A stretch of 34,425 bases of DNA from an uncultured Parabacteroides sp. Its GTDB lineage: Bacteria > Bacteroidota > Bacteroidia > Bacteroidales > Tannerellaceae. Shown piece by piece: positions 14,467 to 23,330 of the stretch. Numbering within the stretch: the stretch's first letter is position 1; each line of letters opens with the position of its first letter. Position numbers and translations under genes: made by a program. The notes beneath the pieces were generated by a model. The model did not search any database and was not told where the DNA came from. It saw nothing but the letters and a program-made list of their open reading frames with translations. Location of the stretch: the NCBI GenBank assembly GCA_949295065.1, contig CASFJQ010000031.1, positions 1 to 34,425 on the forward strand, in the 5' to 3' direction.

Positions 14467-15312
14467 ATGAAATTAAATAAAGATGACATATATGGCTTGA
14501 CTGGTTCGCTGATTTTTCATGCAATTATATTCCTTGTCCTTTGGCTGACAGTGCTGAAAGCGGAAATTCCGGAAGATGACGGTGGTATTTTGGTGAACTT
14601 CGGAAACGTGGATGCTTCGGCAGGTACTTTCGAACCGAAATATACAGGCCAGGAATTGCCTCAGGAAACGACAACCACTCCTCCACCTGCTGCTAAGCCG
14701 GTTGAGGAAGTGAAGGAAGACCTTGTCACCCAAGACCTGGAAGAAAGTGTTTCTCTGAATGAGGAGAAAAAGAAGAAAGAAGAGCAGAAAAAGAATGAAG
14801 AGGAAGAGAAACGCAGAATAGAAGAGGAAAAAGAACGCCAGCGCCAGATTGAAGCCGAGAAAAAGCGCAAAGCTGAAGAGCAACGCAAGAAGGAACAGGC
14901 TATCAAAGACAAGATTGCCGGTGCTTTCGGCATCGGTTCGGCTGAAGGCAACAACCAGGGCGACGCCGGCGAAGGCAGCGGAAACCAAGGTAGTCCGTTC
15001 GGCAACAGTGACCATGGTGCAAACGAAGGTGTGGGCGGTTATGGCTCATTCAACCTTAACGGACGTTCCATAGGTGCCGGAGGTCTTCCTCGTCCGGCAT
15101 ATACTATTCAGGAAGAAGGACGCATCGTCATAGATATTACTGTCAACCCGAAAGGTGATGTCATCTCGGCAAGCATCGGACGTGGAACTAATATCGACAA
15201 CGCATCCATGAGAAAAAGCGCACTTGATGCCGCACGCCGTGCTAAATTCAACAGCATCAGCGGTGCAAACAATCAGAGTGGAACTATTACTTACTTATAC
15301 AAATTGAAATAA
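14467..15312 (+). CDS. tonB: TonB-like energy transducer
   Basis: A 281-residue periplasm-spanning protein. One N-terminal anchor helix (about 11-31, LTGSLIFHAIIFLVLWLTVL) is followed by a Pro-rich segment (TTTPPPAAKPVEE), a long Lys/Glu/Arg-rich coiled coil (about 97-145), a Gly/Asn-rich linker and a C-terminal TonB/TolA-like fold (about 217-281: GRIVIDITVNPKGDVISASI, ending TITYLYKLK). Usual TonB proteins have a Pro/Lys spacer; here the spacer is mostly charged helix, more like TolA, so a TolA-like role remains possible. It is directly downstream of exbD. The charged region creates long false frames on the other strand. Its stop is one base from the next start. Confidence 0.87.
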   Translation: MKLNKDDIYGLTGSLIFHAIIFLVLWLTVLKAEIPEDDGGILVNFGNVDASAGTFEPKYTGQELPQETTTTPPPAAKPVEEVKEDLVTQDLEESVSLNEEKKKKEEQKKNEEEEKRRIEEEKERQRQIEAEKKRKAEEQRKKEQAIKDKIAGAFGIGSAEGNNQGDAGEGSGNQGSPFGNSDHGANEGVGGYGSFNLNGRSIGAGGLPRPAYTIQEEGRIVIDITVNPKGDVISASIGRGTNIDNASMRKSALDAARRAKFNSISGANNQSGTITYLYKLK

Positions 15313-15313
15313 C

Positions 15314-15859
15314 ATGAAAAAAGCATTCGTATTCTTGGCAGAAGGTTTCGAGGAAACTGAAGCCCTGGGAACAGTGGATGTATTGCGCCGCGCAGGCATT
15401 GAAGCTACAACTGTGTCCATCAACAATGAGAAATGTGTGAAAGGCTCGCATAATATACCGGTTATGGCAGATATCTGCTTTAGTGATGCAAACTTCGAAG
15501 GAGCTGAAGCTCTGATATTGCCCGGAGGTATGCCTGGTTCTAAGAATCTGAACGAATGCGAACCTCTAAAAGAAGCCTTGCTGCAACAATATCGTGAGAA
15601 CCGCATCGTTGCGGCAATATGCGCTGCACCGCTTGTGCTGGGCGGCCTCGGTCTGCTGAAAGGGAGGAAAGCAACATGTTATCCGGGCTTTGAGCCTACA
15701 CTTATTGGTGCGGAAATTACAGGCGAACCTGCCGTTACTGACGGAAACGTGATAACAGGAAAAGGCCCGGGATTCGTGTTCAGATTTGCATTGGCTCTTG
15801 TTGCAGCAATAAAAGGAGAAGCCGTTGCTGAGGAGGTGGCAGCAGGATTGCTTATTTGA
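15314..15859 (+). CDS. DJ-1/PfpI family protein
   Basis: A 181-residue cytoplasmic protein of the DJ-1/YajL/ThiJ group. The conserved Glu is in EGFEETEA (Glu16 by alignment with DJ-1 Glu18), the nucleophile elbow is AAICAAPLVLG with Cys103, and LILPGGMPG (68-76) matches the family. Members are credited with protein deglycation, chaperone or redox-sensing roles, which are disputed. It starts one base after the tonB stop, so the two are almost certainly co-translated; the pairing suggests shared transcription rather than shared function. Confidence 0.92.
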   Translation: MKKAFVFLAEGFEETEALGTVDVLRRAGIEATTVSINNEKCVKGSHNIPVMADICFSDANFEGAEALILPGGMPGSKNLNECEPLKEALLQQYRENRIVAAICAAPLVLGGLGLLKGRKATCYPGFEPTLIGAEITGEPAVTDGNVITGKGPGFVFRFALALVAAIKGEAVAEEVAAGLLI

Positions 15860-16156
15860 AAGATTAGTTGACAAAGGGACAACGCCGGAGAGAGTGTGAT
15901 TTTTTTCAATCCACATATTCGGACAATATTGGAATTTCCCCAAAAACATGGACGGGAACAAGTGCGGACATTCTGTCGTGGAGCATAAAACGGATACGCC
16001 ATCGGCAGAATGTCTGCCATATATAAACATGAAAACTTAAAAACATATAAACATTAACATTCACAGCTACAAAAGATTAAAAAAACTAATCTAAATCACT
16101 ATATTTGCGTAGGCAAAAAGAATAAACAATAATCATTCTTTAAATAAATCTATTTC
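15860..16156. other. Intergenic region before the GH92 genes
   Basis: No gene is seen. An imperfect 12-bp inverted repeat joins GCGGACATTCTG (15964-15975) to CAGAATGTCTGC (16006-16017); a smaller stem GGCAGA-atg-TCTGCC overlaps its right arm. These could end the pdxJ-to-DJ-1 transcript, though no T-run follows. The -7 box at 16100 belongs to the GH92 genes. Confidence 0.5.
16100..16107 (+). promoter_or_regulatory. -7 box of the GH92 gene cluster
   Basis: TATATTTG matches TAnnTTTG exactly, 50 bases before the first GH92 start codon. A canonical TTTG at -33 is lacking, as is common when an activator is needed. Confidence 0.6.
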
Positions 16157-18463
16157 ATGAATAAAAAAAGTTTATGGGCATTAGCTTTAGCTGCAACCAT
16201 GGGCTTCTCTGCTCAGACGTTTTCAGCCAGTGCTAACGAAGCTTTTGACCCGGTTAATTATGTAAACCCATTAGTGGGTACGGAATCAACGTTCGAACTA
16301 TCTACGGGAAACACTTATCCTGCAATTGCTCGTCCTTGGGGTATGAACTTCTGGTCTCCTCAGACAGGAAAGATGGGTGATGGATGGATGTACCAGTACA
16401 CAGCCACAAAAATCAACGGTTTCAAACAGACTCACCAGCCAAGCCCGTGGATTAACGACTACGGACAGTTCTCAATAATGCCGGTAGTAGGAAAACCAGA
16501 ATTTGATATGCAGAAGCGCGCAAGCTGGTTCTCACACAAAGGAGAAGAAGCTAAGCCATACTATTATAAGGTTTATCTCGCAGAGCACGACATTGTTACA
16601 GAATTCACACCGACTGAACGTGCCGTAATGTTCCGCTTCACTTTCCCGGAAAACGACAATTCATATGTTATTGTTGACCCGTTCGACAAAGGTTCATATG
16701 TGAAGATTGTTCCGGAAGAAAATAAAATCATCGGTTATACTACAAAGAACAGCGGTGGTGTTCCTGACAATTTCAAGAACTATTTCGTTATTAAATTCGA
16801 CAAACCTTTCACTTATAAGGCAACTGTTGATAACGGAAAAGTTAACGAAAACAAGAATGAGCAAGAAGCTAACCATGCAGGTGCTATCATTGGTTTCAAG
16901 ACTAAGAAAGGCGAACAGGTTCATGCAAGAATCGCTTCTTCATTTATCAGCTATGACCAGGCAGAACTGAACCTTAAGGAACTTGGAAATGACAGCTTTG
17001 AAACTATCAAGCAGAAAGGGAAAGAGGCTTGGAACAAAGTATTGGGCAAAATAGAAGTTGATGGCGGAAATCTTGACCAGTATCGTACATTCTACTCTTG
17101 TATGTATCGCTCATTGCTTTTCCCACGTAAATTCTATGAAATTGATGCTAACGGAAATCCGGTTCACTACAGCCCGTACAACGGACAGGTTCTTCCTGGA
17201 TACATGTACACAGACACTGGTTTCTGGGATACATTCCGTTGCTTGTTCCCATTCCTGAATATGATGTATCCTTCTGTCAACAAGGAGATTCAGGAAGGTC
17301 TTATCAATACATATAAGGAAAGCGGATTCTTCCCTGAATGGGCAAGTCCGGGCCACAGAGGTTGTATGATTGGTAACAACTCTGCTTCTGTTTTGGTTGA
17401 TGCTTATATGAAAGGTGTGAAGGTTGACGACCTGAAAACTCTTTACGAAGGATTGATTCATGGAACAGAAAATGTTCATCCTACTGTTTCTTCAACAGGC
17501 CGCCTTGGACACGAATATTACAACAAACTTGGTTATGTGCCTTATGATGTTAAAATCAACGAAAATGCGGCACGTACTTTGGAATATGCTTACAACGACT
17601 GGTGTATCTACAAGATTGCTAAAGAATTGAAACGCCCGAAAAAGGAAATCAATCTTTTTGCAAAACGTGCGATGAACTATAAGAATCTGTTCGACAAGGA
17701 AACAAATCTTATGAGAGGCAAGAACGAGAACGGTGAATTTATGGCTCCATTCTCTCCTCTTAAATGGGGTGACGCTTTCACTGAAGGTAACAGCTGGCAC
17801 TATTCTTGGTCAGTATTCCACGATCCTCAGGGATTGATTGATTTGATGGGCGGCCGTGAAAACTTCGTTACTATGCTTGACTCTGTATTTGCTGTTCCAC
17901 CAATCTTCGACGAAAGCTACTATGGACAGGTGATCCACGAAATCCGTGAAATGACGGTTATGAACATGGGTAACTATGCACATGGTAACCAGCCAATCCA
18001 GCATATGATTTATATGTATAACTATGCAGGCGAACCTTGGAAGGCTCAGTATTGGTTGCGTCAGGTTATGAACCGTATGTACACTCCAGGTCCTGACGGA
18101 TATTGCGGTGATGAGGACAATGGCCAGACATCTGCTTGGTATGTATTCTCTGCATTGGGCTTCTATCCTGTTTGTCCTGGAACAACTCAGTATGTTTTTG
18201 GTGCTCCATTGTTCAAGAAAGCAACTATTCATTTCGAAAACGGAAAGAATCTTGTTATCAACGCTCCTGAAAACAGCGACGAAAACATCTATATCCAGTC
18301 TATGACATTCAATGGTCAGAACTATACTAAGAATTATCTTGACCACAATGAAATGATGAAAGGTGGAGTTATCGATATCAAAATGAGTAGCGAACCTAAC
18401 AAGCAGAGAGGAACTCAGGAATCTGATTTCCCTTACTCATTCTCAAAAAACGAAAACAAATAA
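16157..18463 (+). CDS. GH92 alpha-mannosidase, likely alpha-1,2 specific
   Basis: A 768-residue secreted exo-alpha-mannosidase of family GH92 (Ca2+-dependent, inverting). A signal peptide ends near ASA/NEA. The acid is Glu543 (in TEGNSWHYSW), and the base region GDED has Asp652 and Asp654. Against the residues I recall for BT3990 (E533, D642, D644, W88, H584, E585), every one is found here at +10: Trp98, Glu543, His594, Glu595, Asp652, Asp654. The Trp/His/Glu set recognises alpha-1,2-linked mannose in the +1 subsite, so the same linkage is predicted. The loop equivalent to NEPSHH reads NQPIQH (611-616), which is less usual. It would act in the periplasm on mannan or N-glycan pieces. It is the first of three GH92 genes. 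Confidence 0.93.
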   Translation: MNKKSLWALALAATMGFSAQTFSASANEAFDPVNYVNPLVGTESTFELSTGNTYPAIARPWGMNFWSPQTGKMGDGWMYQYTATKINGFKQTHQPSPWINDYGQFSIMPVVGKPEFDMQKRASWFSHKGEEAKPYYYKVYLAEHDIVTEFTPTERAVMFRFTFPENDNSYVIVDPFDKGSYVKIVPEENKIIGYTTKNSGGVPDNFKNYFVIKFDKPFTYKATVDNGKVNENKNEQEANHAGAIIGFKTKKGEQVHARIASSFISYDQAELNLKELGNDSFETIKQKGKEAWNKVLGKIEVDGGNLDQYRTFYSCMYRSLLFPRKFYEIDANGNPVHYSPYNGQVLPGYMYTDTGFWDTFRCLFPFLNMMYPSVNKEIQEGLINTYKESGFFPEWASPGHRGCMIGNNSASVLVDAYMKGVKVDDLKTLYEGLIHGTENVHPTVSSTGRLGHEYYNKLGYVPYDVKINENAARTLEYAYNDWCIYKIAKELKRPKKEINLFAKRAMNYKNLFDKETNLMRGKNENGEFMAPFSPLKWGDAFTEGNSWHYSWSVFHDPQGLIDLMGGRENFVTMLDSVFAVPPIFDESYYGQVIHEIREMTVMNMGNYAHGNQPIQHMIYMYNYAGEPWKAQYWLRQVMNRMYTPGPDGYCGDEDNGQTSAWYVFSALGFYPVCPGTTQYVFGAPLFKKATIHFENGKNLVINAPENSDENIYIQSMTFNGQNYTKNYLDHNEMMKGGVIDIKMSSEPNKQRGTQESDFPYSFSKNENK

Positions 18464-18490
18464 TAGAGAAAGTATTTAAGAAACGATAAA

Positions 18491-18523
18491 GTCGAGCAGC
18501 CGGAATTAATCCGGTTGCTCGAC
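18491..18523 (+). terminator. Strong hairpin between GH92 genes 1 and 2
   Basis: GTCGAGCAGCCGGA (18491-18504) pairs with TCCGGTTGCTCGAC (18510-18523), 14 bp with one G-U, loop ATTAA. Only AATTTCT follows, so termination may be partial; it could lower expression of genes 2 and 3 or protect the upstream mRNA end. Confidence 0.65.
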
Positions 18524-18584
18524 AATTTCTCAAAAGCAAAACCACTTATACATCTGATTATTTAAATATATAAATATAACTATC

Positions 18585-20855
18585 ATGAATTTTGTACAGA
18601 AAATTATGATGTCAGGCGTAGCTGGTCTGGCATTTTTTGCATTTTCTTGTGCTCCTACAAACAAGGCAGAAGAGAAAAAGGTTATTGATTATGTTTCTTA
18701 TGTTGACCCATACATCGGTACTGGCGACCATGGCCATGTATTCGTGGGTGCAAATGTTCCTTTTGGTATGATTCAGGCTGGTCCGCAGAACATACACAAA
18801 GGTTGGGACTGGTGTTCCGGCTATCATTACACTGACAGTGTAATCATTGGTTTCAGCCACACACACTTGAGTGGAACCGGTTGTGCTGATTTGGGTGATA
18901 TCCTGATGATGCCATATACAGGTGAAGTACGTACTGCACGCGGCGAACAGGACAACATTGAAGGTGCTGCTTCTTCCTACTACAGCCACAAGAATGAATC
19001 TGTTTCCCCAGGATATTATTCATTGTTGATGGATAATGGTGTGAAAGTGGAACTTACTGCAACAGAACGTGCTGCTATCCACAGATATACTTATCCTCAA
19101 GGAGAGAAAAGACTTCTTATCAACCTGAAAGAAGGAAACGGCGATATTGCCTATGATACTTATCTGAAGAAAGTTGACGACAACACTGTTGAAGGTTATC
19201 GTTTCTCAAAAGGATGGAGTCCGCAGCACAAGGTTTATTTCGTCATGAAATCAGAACAGCCTATTGCTTCAGTTCAGGTTTTCAATGATGACACTGCTGC
19301 AGGCGAAAATGAATTGAAAGGCGAATCAGTAAAAGCTGTAATTACATTCAAGGAAGATGCTCCGGAAAAAGTGCAGGTTAAACTTGCCATTTCTTCTGTA
19401 AGCTGCGAAAATGCTTTGGCAAACTTGAATGCTGAGCTTGCAGACTGGGATTTCGAGAAAGTTCATAAGGCTGCTGTTGACAAATGGAATGACCGTCTTG
19501 CTGTTATCAACATTGAATCAAATGACGAACGTGCAAAGAAGATTTTCTATACTTCAATGTATCACATGTTCATCGCTCCTACTCTTTATTGTGATGTTAA
19601 CGGTGAATTCCGCGGTCATGACGACAAAGTTTACAGCAACAACAACTGGACAAACTATTCTACTTTCTCATTGTGGGACACTTACCGCACATTGAATCCT
19701 TTGTTTACTATCATCGAGCCTGAAATGGTTCCTGATATGGTAAACTCTTACTTGAGCATTTTCGACCAGCAGGGCAAATTGCCAATCTGGCCATTGGTTG
19801 GTGGCGAAACTGAATGTATGCCTGGATATAGCGCAATTCCTATTATTGCTGATGCTTATATGAAAGGCTTCACTGGTTTTGATGCAGAAAGAGCATACAA
19901 AGCTATGACTAGCTCTGCAACATATGAAAAGCAGAAAGGTGTTCCTTATGTATTGGAGAAAGGTTATATCCCTTGCGACAAGGTTCACGAAGCAACTTCT
20001 ATTGCTATGGAATATGCAGTTGGTGACTGGGGAATTGCTAGAGTTGCCAAGAAAATGGGTAAGGAAGACGACTATAAGGAATATAGCAAACGTGGCCATT
20101 ATTACGAACAGTATTTTGACAAAGACATTAACTTCATCCGTCCTAAAATGAATGACGGTTCATGGAGAACTCCTTATGACCCATTCCGTTCAATCCACGG
20201 AGTTGGTGATTTCTGCGAAGGAAACGGTTGGCATTATACATTCTTTGTTCCTCAGAATCCTGAAGGACTTATCGAGCTGATGGGTGGCGATGCTGCTTTC
20301 ATTGCTAAAATGGACTCTTTGTTCGTTGCTGAAGGTGATATGGGTGAAGGTGCATCAAGCGATATCAGTGGTTTGATTGGTATGTACGCTCACGGAAACG
20401 AACCTAGCCACCATGTAGCTTATATGTATCCGTATGCCGGAGAACAGTGGAAAACAGCTGAGAAAGTTCGCTGGATTCAGTCTAATTTCTATACTGACAA
20501 ACCGGAAGGTGTAATCGGCAACGAAGACTGCGGTCAGATGTCTGCTTGGCATGTTATGTCAGCTTTAGGTTTCTATCAGGTGAATCCTTCAAATGGAGTT
20601 CTGGTATTCGGTAGTCCTTCATTCGAAAAGGCTAGCATCAGTTTGCCTGGCGGAAAGACTTTCGAAGTTGTGGCACAGAACAACAGCAACGAAAACATCT
20701 ATATCCAGTCTGCTACATTGAACGGACAACCTTATACAAAATCATATATCACATATGAAGATGTGATGAAAGGCGGTAATCTTACATTTGTAATGGGCAA
20801 CACACCAAACAAAGAATTTGGTGCTGCACCGGAAGATCGTCCAAAGAGTGAATAA
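18585..20855 (+). CDS. GH92 glycosidase lipoprotein
   Basis: A 756-residue GH92 family protein with a lipoprotein signal (LAFFAFSC, Cys22). Domain marks are VDPYIGTGDHGHVF at the start of the N-terminal beta-sandwich, GFSHTHLSGTG, CEGNGWHYTFFVP with the putative acid Glu545, HGNEPSHHVAYMYPYAG, and GNEDCGQMSAWH. At the base region the first Asp of GDED is Asn646 here, while Asp648 is kept; GN[DE]D is common in GH92, so this does not prove inactivity. The His-Glu pair that marks alpha-1,2 specificity in gene 1 is absent (DISGLIGMYAHG), so another linkage is likely. It would be tethered to a membrane facing the periplasm or surface. Confidence 0.92.
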   Translation: MNFVQKIMMSGVAGLAFFAFSCAPTNKAEEKKVIDYVSYVDPYIGTGDHGHVFVGANVPFGMIQAGPQNIHKGWDWCSGYHYTDSVIIGFSHTHLSGTGCADLGDILMMPYTGEVRTARGEQDNIEGAASSYYSHKNESVSPGYYSLLMDNGVKVELTATERAAIHRYTYPQGEKRLLINLKEGNGDIAYDTYLKKVDDNTVEGYRFSKGWSPQHKVYFVMKSEQPIASVQVFNDDTAAGENELKGESVKAVITFKEDAPEKVQVKLAISSVSCENALANLNAELADWDFEKVHKAAVDKWNDRLAVINIESNDERAKKIFYTSMYHMFIAPTLYCDVNGEFRGHDDKVYSNNNWTNYSTFSLWDTYRTLNPLFTIIEPEMVPDMVNSYLSIFDQQGKLPIWPLVGGETECMPGYSAIPIIADAYMKGFTGFDAERAYKAMTSSATYEKQKGVPYVLEKGYIPCDKVHEATSIAMEYAVGDWGIARVAKKMGKEDDYKEYSKRGHYYEQYFDKDINFIRPKMNDGSWRTPYDPFRSIHGVGDFCEGNGWHYTFFVPQNPEGLIELMGGDAAFIAKMDSLFVAEGDMGEGASSDISGLIGMYAHGNEPSHHVAYMYPYAGEQWKTAEKVRWIQSNFYTDKPEGVIGNEDCGQMSAWHVMSALGFYQVNPSNGVLVFGSPSFEKASISLPGGKTFEVVAQNNSNENIYIQSATLNGQPYTKSYITYEDVMKGGNLTFVMGNTPNKEFGAAPEDRPKSE

Positions 20856-20875
20856 CAACAGAATAACTATTTATT

Positions 20876-23149
20876 ATGCATAAAACTGTAAAATCGGCAT
20901 TGGCATTGATGGCTTCGGCTTTTTTGCTTGCATCTTGCTCACAGACAAGTGTGAATAACGAGCAAAGCCTGTCGCCTGTCGAATATGTAAATCCATATAT
21001 GGGAAATATCAGCCACTTGCTGGTTCCGACTTTCCCAACAGTTCATCTGCCCAACAGTATGCTTCGCGCATATCCTGAAAGGTCAGATTTCACAGCAGAT
21101 CGCCTCGGTGGTCTGCCTGTGATTGTCACAAACCATCGTGAGCGCTCTGCTTTCAACATCTCTCCTTTCCAGGGTGATGAAAAAGGATTGCAGCCTGTTG
21201 TTGCTCTAAGCTACGACAGAGAAAACATCAAACCTTATCACTATCAGGTTTATCTTGACGAGTTGGAAGCTAACGTGGAATATGCACCGTCACATCAGAG
21301 TGCAATCTATAACCTTTCGTTTGACGAACAGAAGCCTACATATCTTATATTCAACAGCCGCAAAGGTGAAATGAATGTAAACGGCAACACTGTGCAAGGT
21401 TTCCAGTATATCGACAAGAATACTAAAATCTATTTCTTCGCTGAAGTGGATAAAACTCCGGAGAAATCAGGAATACTAAGTGCTTCGGCTGTTGACTATA
21501 ACAGCCAGAAAGCTGAAGGCGAGAATGCTGCTGTTGTGATGTCGTTCGGAAATATGAACGGTAGTGTTCATGTAAGATATGGTATTTCTTTCATCGACGC
21601 AGAGCAGGCTAAAAAGAATCTTGAACGTGAAATCAAGACTTATGATGTCAATGCCGTGGCTGAAGCGGGTAAAGCAGTTTGGAACGAAACTCTTGGCAAA
21701 ATCAAGATTCAAGGTGGCAGCGACGACGACAAAACTGTGTTCTATACTTCATTATACAGATGTTATGAACGTCCTATCTGCATGAGCGAGGACGGAAGAT
21801 ATTACAGTGCTTTCGACGGTAAAATCCACGAAGACGGCGGCCGTGCTTTCTATACTGACGACTGGATTTGGGATACATACCGTGCCACTCACCCACTTCG
21901 CGTTCTTATCGAAAACGAAGTTGAAGGAAACATTATCAACTCATATCTGCTGATGGCAGAGCAAATGGGTAACAACTGGATGCCGACTTTCCCTGAAGTG
22001 ACAGGCGACACAAGACGTATGAACTCCAACCATGGTGTGGCAACAGTAATTGATGCATACAACAAGGGATTGCGTTCATTCGACTTGGAAAAAGCTTATG
22101 CTGCTTGTAAGGCTGCAATCGAGGAAAAGACTCTTATTCCTTGGTCTGCCAAACCTGCCGGATGGTTGGATAACTTCTATAAAGAACACGGATATATTCC
22201 AGCTCTTCGTCCGGGCGAAAAGGAAACAGTGGAAAATGTTTCTATCTGGGAAAAGCGCCAGCCGATTGCTGTTACTTTGGGTACTTCATACGACCAGTGG
22301 TGTCTGTCTCAGATTGCAAAGGAATTGAACAAGGAAGACGAGGCTGCTCATTATCTGAAATGCTCATATAATTACAGAAACGTGTTCAACCCTGAAACTG
22401 GATTCTTCCATCCGAAAGATAAAGACGGAAAATTCATCACTCCGCTTGATTACCGTTATGACGGAGGATTGGGCGCACGCGACTATTACGGTGAAAACAA
22501 CGGATATATCTATCGTTGGGATGTTCAGCACAACATTGCTGACTTGATTCAGTTGGTTGGTGGAAACGACAAGTTCACTTCTGCATTGGACGAAATGTTC
22601 AACACTCCGCTTGGTATGTCGAAGTGGCAGTTCTACTCATTCTTGCCTGACCATACAGGAAATGTCGGTATGTTCTCAATGGCTAACGAGCCAAGTTTGC
22701 ATATTCCATATCTTTACAACTATGCCGGCAAACCTTGGATGACACAGAAAAGAATCAGAACATTGCTTGACATGTGGTTCCGCAACGACTTGATGGGCGT
22801 TCCGGGTGATGAAGACGGCGGTGGCATGTCTGCCTTCGTTGCATTCAGCCAGATGGGATTCTATCCTGTAACTCCAGGTTCACCGACATACAACATCGGT
22901 AGTCCGGTATTTACTGACGTGAAGATGGATTTGGGAAATGGCAAAATCTTTGAGATTAAGGCTAACAATGCTTCCAAAGAAAACAAATATATCCAGTCTG
23001 CACGCCTGAATGGAAAAGAATTGAACCAGCCTTGGTTCAACCACTCAGATATCGCCAACGGTGGCGTTCTGGAACTGGAAATGGGACCGAAAGCAAACAA
23101 GGCTTGGGGAACTGCAACTCCTCCGCCTTCTGCCGGTGTTCTTAAGTAA
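20876..23149 (+). CDS. Divergent GH92-family lipoprotein
   Basis: A 757-residue GH92-type protein with a lipoprotein signal (ALMASAFLLASC). It starts 20 bases after gene 2, so both share a transcript. The C-terminal half is recognisable: ENNGYIYRWDV with Glu540 in the acid position, MANEPSLHIPYLYNYAG, and GDEDGGGMSAF with Asp645 and Asp647. The N-terminal part is unlike the others: GNISHLLVPTFPTVHLPNS, with a NHRERSAF segment where most GH92 have GFSHTH. The catalytic residues remain while the binding-site loops have changed, so it is probably active on a different alpha-mannoside or modified glycan. The predicted cluster has no SusC/SusD pair. Confidence 0.87.
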   Translation: MHKTVKSALALMASAFLLASCSQTSVNNEQSLSPVEYVNPYMGNISHLLVPTFPTVHLPNSMLRAYPERSDFTADRLGGLPVIVTNHRERSAFNISPFQGDEKGLQPVVALSYDRENIKPYHYQVYLDELEANVEYAPSHQSAIYNLSFDEQKPTYLIFNSRKGEMNVNGNTVQGFQYIDKNTKIYFFAEVDKTPEKSGILSASAVDYNSQKAEGENAAVVMSFGNMNGSVHVRYGISFIDAEQAKKNLEREIKTYDVNAVAEAGKAVWNETLGKIKIQGGSDDDKTVFYTSLYRCYERPICMSEDGRYYSAFDGKIHEDGGRAFYTDDWIWDTYRATHPLRVLIENEVEGNIINSYLLMAEQMGNNWMPTFPEVTGDTRRMNSNHGVATVIDAYNKGLRSFDLEKAYAACKAAIEEKTLIPWSAKPAGWLDNFYKEHGYIPALRPGEKETVENVSIWEKRQPIAVTLGTSYDQWCLSQIAKELNKEDEAAHYLKCSYNYRNVFNPETGFFHPKDKDGKFITPLDYRYDGGLGARDYYGENNGYIYRWDVQHNIADLIQLVGGNDKFTSALDEMFNTPLGMSKWQFYSFLPDHTGNVGMFSMANEPSLHIPYLYNYAGKPWMTQKRIRTLLDMWFRNDLMGVPGDEDGGGMSAFVAFSQMGFYPVTPGSPTYNIGSPVFTDVKMDLGNGKIFEIKANNASKENKYIQSARLNGKELNQPWFNHSDIANGGVLELEMGPKANKAWGTATPPPSAGVLK

Positions 23150-23171
23150 TCTCTGATAAATCTAAAATATC

Positions 23172-23306
23172 AAGAGGCTGTGTCAAAAATAAGTTTAAAC
23201 ACAGAGTCACAGAGATACAGAGTTAATATTTTATTTATACTCAATTTATTTCCTCTGTGACTTCGTGCCTCTGTGTTTCTTTCTTTTCGTTTTGACACAG
23301 CTTCTT
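23172..23306. repeat. 135-bp inverted-repeat element (MITE-like or terminator)
   Basis: Outer arms AAGAGGCTGTGTCAAAA (23172-23188) and TTTTGACACAGCTTCTT (23290-23306) pair with one G-U. Inside, AAACACAGAG (23197) pairs with CTCTGTGTTT (23269), and GTCACAGAG (23206) with CTCTGTGAC (23253). It lies between convergent genes, so it may serve as a bidirectional terminator; the long arms also fit a miniature inverted-repeat element. No clear target duplication is seen. Confidence 0.75.
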
Positions 23307-23330
23307 TTTTTATCCAAATAATTATTCCAA

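Noticed and set aside
14473-15015. Long minus-strand Leu/Phe-rich frame opposite tonB
   Set aside because: It is the antisense of the Lys/Glu-rich coiled coil and has no independent support.
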